From NCBI RefSeq assembly GCF_022024035.1, contig NZ_CP091787.1, positions 1,054,001 through 1,118,000 of the forward strand: a stretch of DNA of 64,000 nucleotides, read 5' to 3'. The notes under the pieces are model-generated. The model was not told the origin of the DNA. It did not search any database and saw nothing but the letters and a program-made list of their open reading frames with translations. This document shows positions 24,621 to 32,426 of this stretch, piece after piece; position 1 is the stretch's first letter, and each line of letters begins with the position of its first letter. Source of the stretch: Prevotella sp. E13-17. Its GTDB lineage: Bacteria; Bacteroidota; Bacteroidia; Bacteroidales; Bacteroidaceae. Made by a program: the position numbers and the translations under genes.

Positions 24621-26315
24621 TTACTTTTTCTTTAGATATTTGGCCAACTCCGAAGCGTTGGCGCGAAGTCCCTTGGCCATCGACTGGGCGTTCATCTGTG
24701 CACCTAGTTTCGAGGCATGTGTGTGATCCTTCTTGAAGTATTTGGCGCCAGCCTTCTCTTTGATCTGAGCCATCTTGGCCTGAGCTTTAGCTTTGTCGGC
24801 AGGCAACTTCTTCACGGCGAACTTCTTGTCGAGGAAGTCGGCCGAGATGTTATGCATATCTACAAACTCTACGCCTGTCTCTGCTACCACCTCGCGATAC
24901 CACCTGCCATAGGAGTCATCGCGGCGCTCCACCTTTCCGCCTGGCCACTCATTGCGTGGCGTCAGCGATACGAGGATGGGGGTGGCGCCCTTTTCGCGTA
25001 CGTCGTCGATCATCTTTTTCAGATACCAGCCAAACGAATAAACCACCTCATAGGTATCGTTGTCCAGATGATAGACGTGCAGTGTATCTTTGGTGCCGGG
25101 TATCACACCGCGTGCTTTGGCATCGGTGATGGGGCAGATGTCGTTGTGACCAAACTGGATGGTCACAAAGTCACCGGGCTGCAGCGAGTTGTAAACCTTG
25201 TCCCACAGTCCTTCGCGTATGAACGAACGGGTGGATCGACCGGCACGTGCAGCGTTGACAAGGGTGATCTTTGACTCGTCAAACACGGTGCTTGCCTGCG
25301 CTGCCCATCCCCACATGCCGTCTTCTTCCTTGTCGGCATTCTTCACGGTCGAGTCGCCTGTGAAGAAGACTGCGGGCTTGCCGCTGCTGCGATCCACACG
25401 ATAGACCTCGGGTTCTACGTTCTTCATCATGGCTTGCAGTGGCTTTAATTGTGGGTTCTGGCTCTCCCAAAGTCCCTCGGCTGCCGAGCGTGCGTTCATC
25501 TCGGCACCAAATTTAGACGTGTGTATCTTGTCGCCCAAGAAGTGATACTGTTCTTTCCAGTGACTATAGCTGTCCAGTTTTTGGCCGCTTCGCTCGTTCA
25601 AGTCAACGTATGGCACACCTTCAACCGCAGCCATGTAGGCAGCCCACATGGAGTGTGGCTTACGAACGATTTTGCCTTTGTCATCGTAAGCGTCGCGCGG
25701 TGTCAGCGACATCAGGATAGGGTTGGCACCTTTAGCTCTGATTTCCGAGATGTAGCGATGCAGATAGGCACCGTAGGAATAAACCGTATCCGTTTTTTGT
25801 GTGCGCTGATTGAAACCGACATAGAGCGTGTCGGGGTCAACACCGGGTATCACAGCGCGTGCGCGCTTTTGGTCAAAGAACTCGCCATTGTCGTTGTGAC
25901 CAATCGATACGATGACCCAGTCGCCTGGTTTCAGCGCATCGCGGACGGCGGGCCACAGGTCTGTATAGAACGTACGTGTTGACATGCCGCCCAAAGCCTG
26001 GTTCTCTACCGTGATCTTTGATTCGTCAAAGTATTTGTTGGCAAAATAGCCCCAGCCCCATTGTCCGTTAGAACCATTGCCTTTTGTGCCGTTGCGCATC
26101 GTAGAATTGCCGATGAGATACAGCACGGGGTGATTGCCTTTGCGGCTGCTTCCGGGCGCTGGGCGCGACATGAGAGCCTTGGCAATAGAGTCGGGGGTGT
26201 TGTCCACCACCTTGTTAACGTCTTCGATAGGGTCGGGCAGATTGTCGAAACCTTGAGCCGAAGCCGTGAGACCCAGCATCAAGACCGTCATTGTAGAAAG
26301 TAGTTTCCTTGTCAT
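24621..26315 (-). CDS. Secreted tandem SGNH esterase, rhamnogalacturonan acetylesterase-like
   Basis: The 564 residues form a type I signal peptide (from the ATG at 26315, ending Ala-Ser-Ala-Gln) and two homologous SGNH/CE12-type domains (about 60-300 and 320-560). The second domain has the full Gly-Asp-Ser-Thr, Gly-His-Asn-Asp and Asp-His-Thr-His blocks. The first has Gly-Asn-Ser-Thr in place of Gly-Asp-Ser-Thr but keeps the nucleophilic Ser, Gly-His-Asn-Asp and an Asp-x-x-His. CE12 enzymes remove acetyl groups from rhamnogalacturonan in pectin, which fits a plant-fibre degrading gut or rumen organism. A longer frame to 26429 runs over the promoter and is rejected. No SusC/D genes lie nearby. 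Confidence 0.82.
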   Translation of the reverse strand: MTRKLLSTMTVLMLGLTASAQGFDNLPDPIEDVNKVVDNTPDSIAKALMSRPAPGSSRKGNHPVLYLIGNSTMRNGTKGNGSNGQWGWGYFANKYFDESKITVENQALGGMSTRTFYTDLWPAVRDALKPGDWVIVSIGHNDNGEFFDQKRARAVIPGVDPDTLYVGFNQRTQKTDTVYSYGAYLHRYISEIRAKGANPILMSLTPRDAYDDKGKIVRKPHSMWAAYMAAVEGVPYVDLNERSGQKLDSYSHWKEQYHFLGDKIHTSKFGAEMNARSAAEGLWESQNPQLKPLQAMMKNVEPEVYRVDRSSGKPAVFFTGDSTVKNADKEEDGMWGWAAQASTVFDESKITLVNAARAGRSTRSFIREGLWDKVYNSLQPGDFVTIQFGHNDICPITDAKARGVIPGTKDTLHVYHLDNDTYEVVYSFGWYLKKMIDDVREKGATPILVSLTPRNEWPGGKVERRDDSYGRWYREVVAETGVEFVDMHNISADFLDKKFAVKKLPADKAKAQAKMAQIKEKAGAKYFKKDHTHASKLGAQMNAQSMAKGLRANASELAKYLKKK

Positions 26316-26348
26316 TGTAGTTTGTAATAAGATTGGTTGTGTAGGTTG

Positions 26349-26356
26349 CAAAGTTA
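26349..26356 (-). promoter_or_regulatory. -7 box of the esterase gene
   Basis: TAACTTTG on the minus strand, 33 bp before the signal-peptide ATG at 26315. It is divergent from the guanine deaminase promoter; the -33 element is weak. Confidence 0.5.
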
Positions 26357-26399
26357 CTACTTTTTTTCGACTATCCATGTTCTTATTCCTTTTTTTTCG

Positions 26400-26407
26400 T
26401 ATCTTTG
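26400..26407 (+). promoter_or_regulatory. -7 box of the guanine deaminase gene
   Basis: TATCTTTG, 36 bp before the ATG at 26444. The -33 region lies in a T-rich stretch shared with the divergent esterase promoter. Confidence 0.5.
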
Positions 26408-26443
26408 CAATCGAGAACCAATGAATCATCTCATCATTCTGCT

Positions 26444-27718
26444 ATGAAAAAAGTATATAAGGCACATATTCTCTTTACGAAGGAAAAAGATCACTTCGAG
26501 GTCTTTGAAAACGGATATATTGCTGTCGAAGACGGCATTGTGAAAGGTGTGGCTTCCAACCTGTCGGAATTGGATGCTGCTGATGCTGAAATCGTGGACT
26601 TTGGTAATCGCTTGCTGATACCAGCCATGAACGACATGCATGTCCATGCACCGCAAGTTCACAATCAAGGCGTTGCAATGGACTTGGAACTGTTGCCGTG
26701 GTTGCAGAACTATACCTTCCCCGAAGAGGCAAAATATGCTGATGTGGCGTATGCCGAACGTATGTATCGACGCTTCCTCCACACCCAGTGGCTTTTCGGT
26801 ACCATGCGCAGTGTGGTCTTTGGAACCGTTCATACCGATAGTACTCGCTGCCTGATGCGACTCTATCAAGAGGCTGGCATGGGCGCTATGGTCGGTAAGG
26901 TGGCAATGAACCGCAACTGTCCCGACAATCTCTCTGAGGATGTCGATGCCTATATCAAAGGCACTGAGCAGCTCATCAGGGAATTCTCTCACCTCTCATC
27001 CCTTGTCCGCCCCATCATCACACCACGCTTTGTGCCCTCATGTACGCCCGAGTTGCTTCGCGCTTGTGGCAAACTGGCCGAGAAGTATCAGCTGCCTGTG
27101 CAGTCGCATCTGTCCGAGAATACTTCTGAGATAGAGTGGGTGCAGGAACTGGAACCCGATAGTGAGAGCTATGGTGATGCCTACAACCGCTATGGTCTCT
27201 TCGGACAGACGCCTACCATCATGGCACATTGTGTGTGGACGCATGGCAAAGAGTTGGAACTGATGAAGCGGAATAAGGTGATGGTGGCCCACTGTCCAAC
27301 GTCCAATTTCAACCTTTCTTCAGGACTGGCCCCTATTCGTTCGTTGCTCGACGAGGGACTTCGCATTGGCTTGGGTAGCGATATTAGTGGCGGACACGAT
27401 CTCAACATGTTCCGCATGTTGGTCTATGCCATCCAGGTCAGCAAGATGCACTACCAACAGGATCACAGCAAGGCTTTCCTCACACTGCCCGAAGTGTTCT
27501 GGATAGCCACCAAGTCGGCAGGCTCATTCTTTGGCAAAGTGGGTAGTTTTGAACCAGGCTATGAGTTCGATGCCCTGGTCATCGACGATGGTGTGTTGTA
27601 TCCAGACGAATATTCGCTACAGCATCGCCTCGAGCGTTTCATCTATGTTGGCGACGATCGTCAAATCCTACATCGCTTCTGTCGCGGTCAAGAGATTACT
27701 GAGCCAAAGGTGTTTTAG
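26444..27718 (+). CDS. guaD: Guanine deaminase (amidohydrolase)
   Basis: This 424-residue metal-dependent hydrolase converts guanine to xanthine and ammonia. Metal and substrate motifs are present: Asn-Asp-Met-His-Val-His-Ala-Pro-Gln near 65-73, the deaminase-typical His-Leu-Ser-Glu-Asn near 226-230 with Glu-Ile-Glu-Trp-Val, Ala-His-Cys near 265, and Gly-Ser-Asp-Ile-Ser-Gly-Gly near 314-320. These separate it from chlorohydrolases. The ATG at 26444 removes an 13-residue extension that overlaps the promoter region. It stands alone and a weak terminator follows. Confidence 0.88.
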   Translation: MKKVYKAHILFTKEKDHFEVFENGYIAVEDGIVKGVASNLSELDAADAEIVDFGNRLLIPAMNDMHVHAPQVHNQGVAMDLELLPWLQNYTFPEEAKYADVAYAERMYRRFLHTQWLFGTMRSVVFGTVHTDSTRCLMRLYQEAGMGAMVGKVAMNRNCPDNLSEDVDAYIKGTEQLIREFSHLSSLVRPIITPRFVPSCTPELLRACGKLAEKYQLPVQSHLSENTSEIEWVQELEPDSESYGDAYNRYGLFGQTPTIMAHCVWTHGKELELMKRNKVMVAHCPTSNFNLSSGLAPIRSLLDEGLRIGLGSDISGGHDLNMFRMLVYAIQVSKMHYQQDHSKAFLTLPEVFWIATKSAGSFFGKVGSFEPGYEFDALVIDDGVLYPDEYSLQHRLERFIYVGDDRQILHRFCRGQEITEPKVF

Positions 27719-27739
27719 CATGGAGTGAAGGGCGAAAGA

Positions 27740-27769
27740 TGAAAGACGCTCGACTTTCACTTTTTCTTT
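27740..27769 (+). terminator. Weak terminator after guaD
   Basis: A 6-bp stem (27740-27745 with 27754-27759) followed by CTTTTTCTTT. Confidence 0.4.
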
Positions 27770-27806
27770 ATGAATAGACAAGAATAGGCAACAACCTGTA
27801 ATATGA

Positions 27807-27841
27807 AAGAGGAGCATGCTCAAATTGGGCATGCTCCTCTT
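27807..27841 (-). terminator. Terminator of the etf/acyl-CoA dehydrogenase operon
   Basis: A perfect 13-bp stem (27807-27819 with 27829-27841), 9-nt loop, 46 bp downstream of the acyl-CoA dehydrogenase stop on the minus strand. The U tract that follows is short and broken. Confidence 0.65.
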
Positions 27842-27886
27842 GGTGTATTGATGGTTTATCCGCGTGATTCGGATAAGCTGCTGTCG

Positions 27887-29614
27887 TTACTCGGCCTCTT
27901 TCTCTACAGCACGGAAATTGTCGAGGTCTTCTACCTGGAAGTTCTTGATGTATGCAGCCTTACCGCAAACATCTTCCTCGGTCATGCGAACATATACGTT
28001 GGCACTCTTCTCGAAAAGCTCTGGTGCCTTGGTGGCATCGCGGAGGATGAGCAGACTCATCACGATCTCGGCAGTCATGTCGTACAGACGGCGAGCCAAG
28101 AAGTCGTGAGCATCCTGATTGTCGAGAGCTTTCACAGTGTTCAGAGCCTCCTCGTAAACAGGAACGAGCTTTTCTACGCGAGCCTTCAGGTTCTTCAGAC
28201 TGTCGCTCACCTCAAGACCTGCCAGCATCTCCTTGATGTTGTTCAGCATGGTGCCGTTAGTGATGTAACGGATAGCAGCTACAACCTGCAACTGAGTGGT
28301 ACCCTCGTAGATAGAGAAGATGCGTGCATCGCGGAACAAGCGCTGGCTCTTGTATTCCATGATGAAACCAGAACCACCGTGGATGCTGATGGCATCATAT
28401 GCGTTCTGGTTGGCATACTCAGAGTTCATACCCTTGGCCAGTGGCGTGAAAGCGTCAGCCAAACGCTGATATTTCTTCAACTCCTGCTTCTCCTCGGGCG
28501 TAAGTTTGCGGTCGCGCTCGATATCCTCAAGACACTTGTAGATATCTACATAAGCGGCTGTCTCATAGAGCAATGCACGACCGGCATCGAGCTTGGCCTT
28601 CATGCGAGAGAGCATGTCATAGACAGCGGGGAAGTTGATAATCTTGTCACCAAACTGCTGACGCTCCTTGGCGTAAGCCAGTCCCTCGTTGTAAGCCTCC
28701 TGCTCTACACCTACGCTCTGTGCGGCGATACCCAGACGGGCACCGTTCATCAGAGCCATCACATACTTGATCAGACCGAGACGAGTGCTACCGCAAAGCT
28801 CTGCCTTAGCGTTCTTATAAGTCAGCTCACAGGTAGGTGAACCGTGGATACCCAGCTTGTGCTCGATGTGACGAACGTCAACACCGCCTTGGCGCTTGTC
28901 GTAGATGAACATTGACAGACCACGTCCGTCCTTGGTGCCTTCCTCAGAACGAGCCAGCACGAGGTGGATGTCGCTATCACCATTGGTGATGAAACGCTTC
29001 ACACCGTTCAGTCGCCAGCAGTTCTCCTTCTCGTCGAAGGTCGCCTTCAGCATCACGCGCTGCAGGTCAGAACCAGCATCAGGCTCAGTCAGGTCCATAC
29101 TCATACCCTCACCAGCGCAAACGCGGGGGATATACTTCTGGCGCTGCTCCTCGCTGCCGAACTCATACAGAGTGTCGATACAGCTCTGCAAGCTCCAGAT
29201 GTTCTGGAAACCAGCATCAGCAGCCGAAATCATCTCAGAGAGCATAGAGAACACAGCATTAGGCAGGTTCAGACCGCCGTAACGGCGAGGCATGCTTACA
29301 CCCCACAGACCGGCCTTGCGGGTGGCGTCGAGGTTCTCATAAGTCTTAGAGGCATAGATCATACGACCGTTCTCGAGGTGCGGACCTTCCAGGTCAACGC
29401 TCTCAGAGTTAGGCTCAATGATGTTTGCAGCCACGTCGCCGGTGATGTCGAGAATCTGCTTGTAGTTCTCGATGGCATCGCCCAGGTCAACGGGGGCATA
29501 GTCATATTCTTTCGCATCAGCGAAACCCTTTTCTTTCAGCTCAACGATACGAGCCATCAGGGGGTGGTTCAAGTAGAACCCGATCTCAGGATGATCGCTA
29601 TAATAGTTTGCCAT
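27887..29614 (-). CDS. Acyl-CoA dehydrogenase
   Basis: This 575-residue flavoenzyme is of the long acyl-CoA dehydrogenase group with an extra C-terminal domain. It has the FAD/substrate segments Met-Asp-Leu-Thr-Glu-Pro-Asp-Ala-Gly-Ser-Asp near 173-183 and Arg-Phe-Ile-Thr-Asn-Gly, and the catalytic Glu near 435 in Ile-Tyr-Glu-Gly-Thr-Thr-Gln. It oxidises an acyl-CoA (or works as a reductase) and passes electrons to EtfAB, encoded upstream in the same direction. The substrate chain length is not readable. Only six bases of original leader separate its ATG from the end of the DUF559 cassette, so its ribosome-binding region is now supplied by that repeat. Confidence 0.92.
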   Translation of the reverse strand: MANYYSDHPEIGFYLNHPLMARIVELKEKGFADAKEYDYAPVDLGDAIENYKQILDITGDVAANIIEPNSESVDLEGPHLENGRMIYASKTYENLDATRKAGLWGVSMPRRYGGLNLPNAVFSMLSEMISAADAGFQNIWSLQSCIDTLYEFGSEEQRQKYIPRVCAGEGMSMDLTEPDAGSDLQRVMLKATFDEKENCWRLNGVKRFITNGDSDIHLVLARSEEGTKDGRGLSMFIYDKRQGGVDVRHIEHKLGIHGSPTCELTYKNAKAELCGSTRLGLIKYVMALMNGARLGIAAQSVGVEQEAYNEGLAYAKERQQFGDKIINFPAVYDMLSRMKAKLDAGRALLYETAAYVDIYKCLEDIERDRKLTPEEKQELKKYQRLADAFTPLAKGMNSEYANQNAYDAISIHGGSGFIMEYKSQRLFRDARIFSIYEGTTQLQVVAAIRYITNGTMLNNIKEMLAGLEVSDSLKNLKARVEKLVPVYEEALNTVKALDNQDAHDFLARRLYDMTAEIVMSLLILRDATKAPELFEKSANVYVRMTEEDVCGKAAYIKNFQVEDLDNFRAVEKEAE

Positions 29615-29619
29615 AATTA

Positions 29620-30137
29620 AAGCCTCACCCCCGACCCCTCTCCCAAGGAGAGGGGAGTAAAATGTTTTTTCCCTTGAAAGGGTGAAGGGTCGGGAGTTTC
29701 ATTTTTATTCGTTAAACAATAATTCTTTAATTCTTATAATGACCGTTTTCAGGTCGTTGCCTATTTCTTCGTTTTTGAAACGGATAACAGTAAATCCTTT
29801 ACTCTCCAAGAATTCTGTGCGGTTCAGGTCGTCCTGCAGCTGTCTCGGCTCGTTGTGGTAACCACCATCAACTTCAATCACTAACATCTTCTTGATGCAT
29901 ATGAAATCTGCAATGTAATCACCTATAGGGTGTTGCCTTCTGAAGTGATAGCCACAGTTAAGTTTCCTTAGTGCTTCCCACAATACTCGCTCGCTTTCAG
30001 TCATTTCCCCGCGATTCTTCTTTGCGAAATCTTTCAGCAGTTCATACCTATCAGGAGCCGCAGTTTCATAGTGATAGCCCATCGCACAGATACTATTTAC
30101 TCCCCTCTCTCTGGGAGAGGGGCTGGGGGTGAGGCTT
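29620..30137 (-). mobile_element. Putative mobile DUF559 cassette bracketed by inverted repeats
   Basis: 29620-29663 and 30095-30137 are inverted copies of one another over about 42 bp, differing at only a few positions. Each copy is itself a hairpin (CCCCTCTCC / GAGAGGGG) next to a C-rich CCTCACCCCC box. A diverged second copy of the C-rich motif lies inside the left end (about 29667-29697). Between the repeats sits one gene (DUF559). The unit fills the gap between etfA and acyl-CoA dehydrogenase almost to the base. No transposase is present, and no clear target duplication was seen at the edges. Confidence 0.65.
29705..30082 (-). CDS. DUF559 endonuclease-like protein (Vsr/PD-(D/E)XK fold)
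   Basis: This 125-residue protein carries the DUF559 pattern in order: Met-Thr-x-x-Glu-x-x-Leu-Trp near 37-45, Phe-Arg-Arg-Gln-His-Pro-Ile near 57-63, Ile-Ala-Asp-Phe-Ile-Cys near 68-73, and Val-Ile-Glu-Val-Asp-Gly-Gly-Tyr-His near 81-89. The acidic residues of the last two blocks form the likely nuclease site, as in very-short-patch repair endonucleases. The substrate is unknown. It lies inside the inverted-repeat cassette, on the same strand as the flanking etf genes, so it is probably transcribed with them. Its unrelated function and its position between etfA and its partner dehydrogenase point to insertion. Confidence 0.85.
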   Translation of the reverse strand: MGYHYETAAPDRYELLKDFAKKNRGEMTESERVLWEALRKLNCGYHFRRQHPIGDYIADFICIKKMLVIEVDGGYHNEPRQLQDDLNRTEFLESKGFTVIRFKNEEIGNDLKTVIIRIKELLFNE

Positions 30138-30138
30138 C

Positions 30139-31161
30139 TTACTTACTGTTCTGCTTATAATACTTAATAAGTTTGGGTACAACCTCTTCGACGGTGCCGT
30201 TGATGACGTAGTCGGCGATGCGGTTGATAGGTGCATCGGGGTCGCTGTTCACAGAGATGATGATACCAGAATCCTGCATACCAGCGATGTGCTGAATCTG
30301 TCCAGAGATACCGCAGGCGATATACACTTTGGGGTGAACGGTCACACCCGTTTGACCAATCTGACGGTCGTGGTCCAACCAGCCGGCATCAACAGCAGCA
30401 CGGCTACCACCTACTTCACCATGAAGCACCTTGGCCAGCTCGAACAGCATGTCGAAGTTCTCCTTAGAGCCTACGCCATAACCACCGGCAACAACGATAG
30501 GAGCACCCTTCAGGTTGTGCTTGGCAGCCTCCACGTGGTGGTCAAGCACTTTCACTACGAAAGCCTCGGGGCTCACATACTTGCTTACCTCTGGGTAAAC
30601 AACCTCCCCCTTAGCCTTACCCTCGTAGAGAGCTTTCTGCATGACGCCTGAGCGCACCGTAGCCATCTGAGGACGGTGGTCGGGGTTCACGATGGTAGCC
30701 ACGATGTTACCACCGAAAGCAGGACGAATCTGATAAAGCAGATTCTCATATACCTTATTATTCTTCTTATCCTCAAAAGGACCAATCTCCAGTTCGGTGC
30801 AGTCGGCAGTCAGACCAGAGGTCAGTGAAGACGATACACGTGGACCGAGGTCGCGACCGATAACGGTAGCACCCATCAGACAGATCTGTGGTTGCTCCTC
30901 CTTGAAGAGGTTCACGAGGATATCGGTGTGGGGTGCAGAGGTGTAAGGGAACAGGTCCTTAGCGTCGAAAACAAACAGCTTGTCAACACCGTAAGGCAGA
31001 ATCTGATCCTCAACCTTACCCTTGATGCCTGTACCGGCAACAATGGCATGGAGCTCTACGTTCAGTTCATTGGCGAGTTTGCGACCCTTGGTCAGCAGCT
31101 CCTGAGATACTTCCTGTACCTGAGTACCTTCTATTTCGCAATATACAAATACGTTGTTCAT
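30139..31161 (-). CDS. etfA: Electron transfer flavoprotein, alpha subunit
   Basis: This 340-residue protein has the N-terminal ETF fold (starting Met-Asn-Asn-Val-Phe-Val-Tyr) and the C-terminal FAD-binding domain with Gly-Gly-Ser-Arg-Ala-Ala-Val-Asp-Ala-Gly-Trp (near 235-245), Gly-Gln-Thr-Gly near 254 and the Ser-Gly-x-Ile-Gln-His region near 275. With EtfB it accepts electrons from the acyl-CoA dehydrogenase encoded downstream. The start at 31161 is chosen because upstream codons lie in a repeat element. The stop codon is two bases from the DUF559 cassette. Confidence 0.94.
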   Translation of the reverse strand: MNNVFVYCEIEGTQVQEVSQELLTKGRKLANELNVELHAIVAGTGIKGKVEDQILPYGVDKLFVFDAKDLFPYTSAPHTDILVNLFKEEQPQICLMGATVIGRDLGPRVSSSLTSGLTADCTELEIGPFEDKKNNKVYENLLYQIRPAFGGNIVATIVNPDHRPQMATVRSGVMQKALYEGKAKGEVVYPEVSKYVSPEAFVVKVLDHHVEAAKHNLKGAPIVVAGGYGVGSKENFDMLFELAKVLHGEVGGSRAAVDAGWLDHDRQIGQTGVTVHPKVYIACGISGQIQHIAGMQDSGIIISVNSDPDAPINRIADYVINGTVEEVVPKLIKYYKQNSK

Positions 31162-31168
31162 AACTTTT

Positions 31169-31355
31169 GAATGAAGAATGAAGAATGGAGAATGAAGAAT
31201 TTCTTGCGTCCCGCTGGTAGCAAGCGTCACCCTACGGGATGCCGAGCGGCTACCGCTCTTCTGACGTTCTGTCCTTTTGTTGAACCTGCATTACCTGTTT
31301 GCCCGTTTTGTTGGGCGGCAGCAAATTCTTCATTCTTCATTCTTAATTCTTAATT
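31169..31355. repeat. ~187-bp inverted-repeat element between etfB and etfA
   Basis: The gap begins with a run built on GAATGAAGAAT units (31169-31203) and ends with its inverted counterpart (31323-31355). Inside are a perfect 6-bp hairpin (31244-31258) and a second one (about 31209-31239). No gene-length protein is encoded; a 60-codon frame on the plus strand is only the translated repeat. The structure resembles a miniature inverted-repeat element. Confidence 0.6.
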
Positions 31356-32227
31356 TATCCAATGATTTTCTCGTCCAACAATTCTTTGATCATTCCCTCG
31401 ATGTCAGCATCAGAAGCCGTCAAAGTCTTCGACTCCTTAGCCTGGAACACAATGTTCTTGATGGCCTTCACCTTGGTGGGCGAACCACTCAGACCACACT
31501 GGTTCACGTCGCCATCCACATCAGCTACGCTCCACTGGTTGAGGTTCAATTCGGGGCGCTGCTCATACAGATAGTCGTATGGTGTACCCTCGGCAGGGCG
31601 CTCCATAGGACAGGTAGCGCGCTTGTATTTCATCACCAGTTTAGCGTTCTGTGGGCGACAGGGAGCTGCACTACCATTCACGGTAATCACTACAGGCAGT
31701 GGAGCCTCTACGGTCTCTACACCACCGTCGATGACACGCTTGATAGTAGCCTTGCCATCCTTGACAGAGAGAACCTCCTCGGCGTATGTCACCTGATTGA
31801 GACCCAGTTTCTGAGCCACCTGAGGGCCTACCTGAGCGGTATCACCGTCGATAGCTTGGCGACCACCAATGACAATGTCAACATCGCCAATCTTCTTAAT
31901 AGCGGTAGCCAGTGCATATGATGTAGCAAGGGTGTCAGCTCCAGCAAACAGACGGTCGGTCAACAGCCAACCGGTGTCAGCGCCGCGATAAAGTCCCTGA
32001 CGGATAATCTCGCCAGCGCGTGGAGGACCCATGGTGAGGATTCCTACTGTTGAGCCAGGATTCTGCTCTTTCAGACGAAGAGCTTGCTCCAGGGCATTTA
32101 AATCTTCTGGATTGAAGATGGCGGGCAAGGCTGCACGGTTTACGGTGCCTTCTGCGGTCATTGCATCCTTACCCACATTTCGGGTGTCTGGCACTTGTTT
32201 GGCCAGTACAACAATCTTTAAAGCCAT
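31355..32227 (-). CDS. etfB: Electron transfer flavoprotein, beta subunit
   Basis: This 290-residue ETF beta subunit has the Lys-Gln-Val-Pro-Asp start (near 10-14), Asn-Pro-Glu-Asp-Leu-Asn-Ala-Leu-Glu near 39-47, Gly-Arg-Gln-Ala-Ile-Asp-Gly-Asp-Thr-Ala-Gln-Val-Gly-Pro (near 120-133) for nucleotide binding, and a C-terminal alpha-subunit-embracing tail. It is the first gene of the etfB-etfA-(DUF559)-acyl-CoA dehydrogenase operon. Its stop codon ends in the first bases of the repeat element that follows. Confidence 0.94.
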   Translation of the reverse strand: MALKIVVLAKQVPDTRNVGKDAMTAEGTVNRAALPAIFNPEDLNALEQALRLKEQNPGSTVGILTMGPPRAGEIIRQGLYRGADTGWLLTDRLFAGADTLATSYALATAIKKIGDVDIVIGGRQAIDGDTAQVGPQVAQKLGLNQVTYAEEVLSVKDGKATIKRVIDGGVETVEAPLPVVITVNGSAAPCRPQNAKLVMKYKRATCPMERPAEGTPYDYLYEQRPELNLNQWSVADVDGDVNQCGLSGSPTKVKAIKNIVFQAKESKTLTASDADIEGMIKELLDEKIIG

Positions 32228-32273
32228 AATATATTAATGTATATAAAACTATTTGTTCAAAATTTTGCGGGTG

Positions 32274-32304
32274 CAAAGATACGTTTTTTCTATCATTTAA
32301 CAAA
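32274..32304 (-). promoter_or_regulatory. Promoter of the etf operon
   Basis: Minus strand: TTTG (32301-32304), 19 bp, TATCTTTG (32274-32281), about 47 bp before the etfB start. Confidence 0.75.
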
Positions 32305-32364
32305 GTAAAAAGTATAAAAATTGCACAAACGGGCCTTAAACGTGCACATTTCCCTATTTTTGTG

Positions 32365-32397
32365 CAATAAAAAAGAGATGTATTGCTACACCTCTTT
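32365..32397 (-). terminator. Terminator of ddh
   Basis: An 11-bp stem with one G.U pair (32372-32382 with 32387-32397), a 4-nt loop, and a T run on the minus strand. It lies 30 bp after the ddh stop. Confidence 0.8.
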
Positions 32398-32426
32398 CCT
32401 GTATAAAATAATATAAGTGATGTTCG

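Noticed and set aside
29620-30137. Classical insertion sequence at the DUF559 locus
   Set aside because: Inverted repeats are present, but the only gene is a small endonuclease-like protein and no transposase or clear target duplication is seen.
31171-31353. 60-codon plus-strand frame between etfB and etfA
   Set aside because: Its ends are the translated GAATGAAGAAT repeats and the interior has no protein-like pattern.
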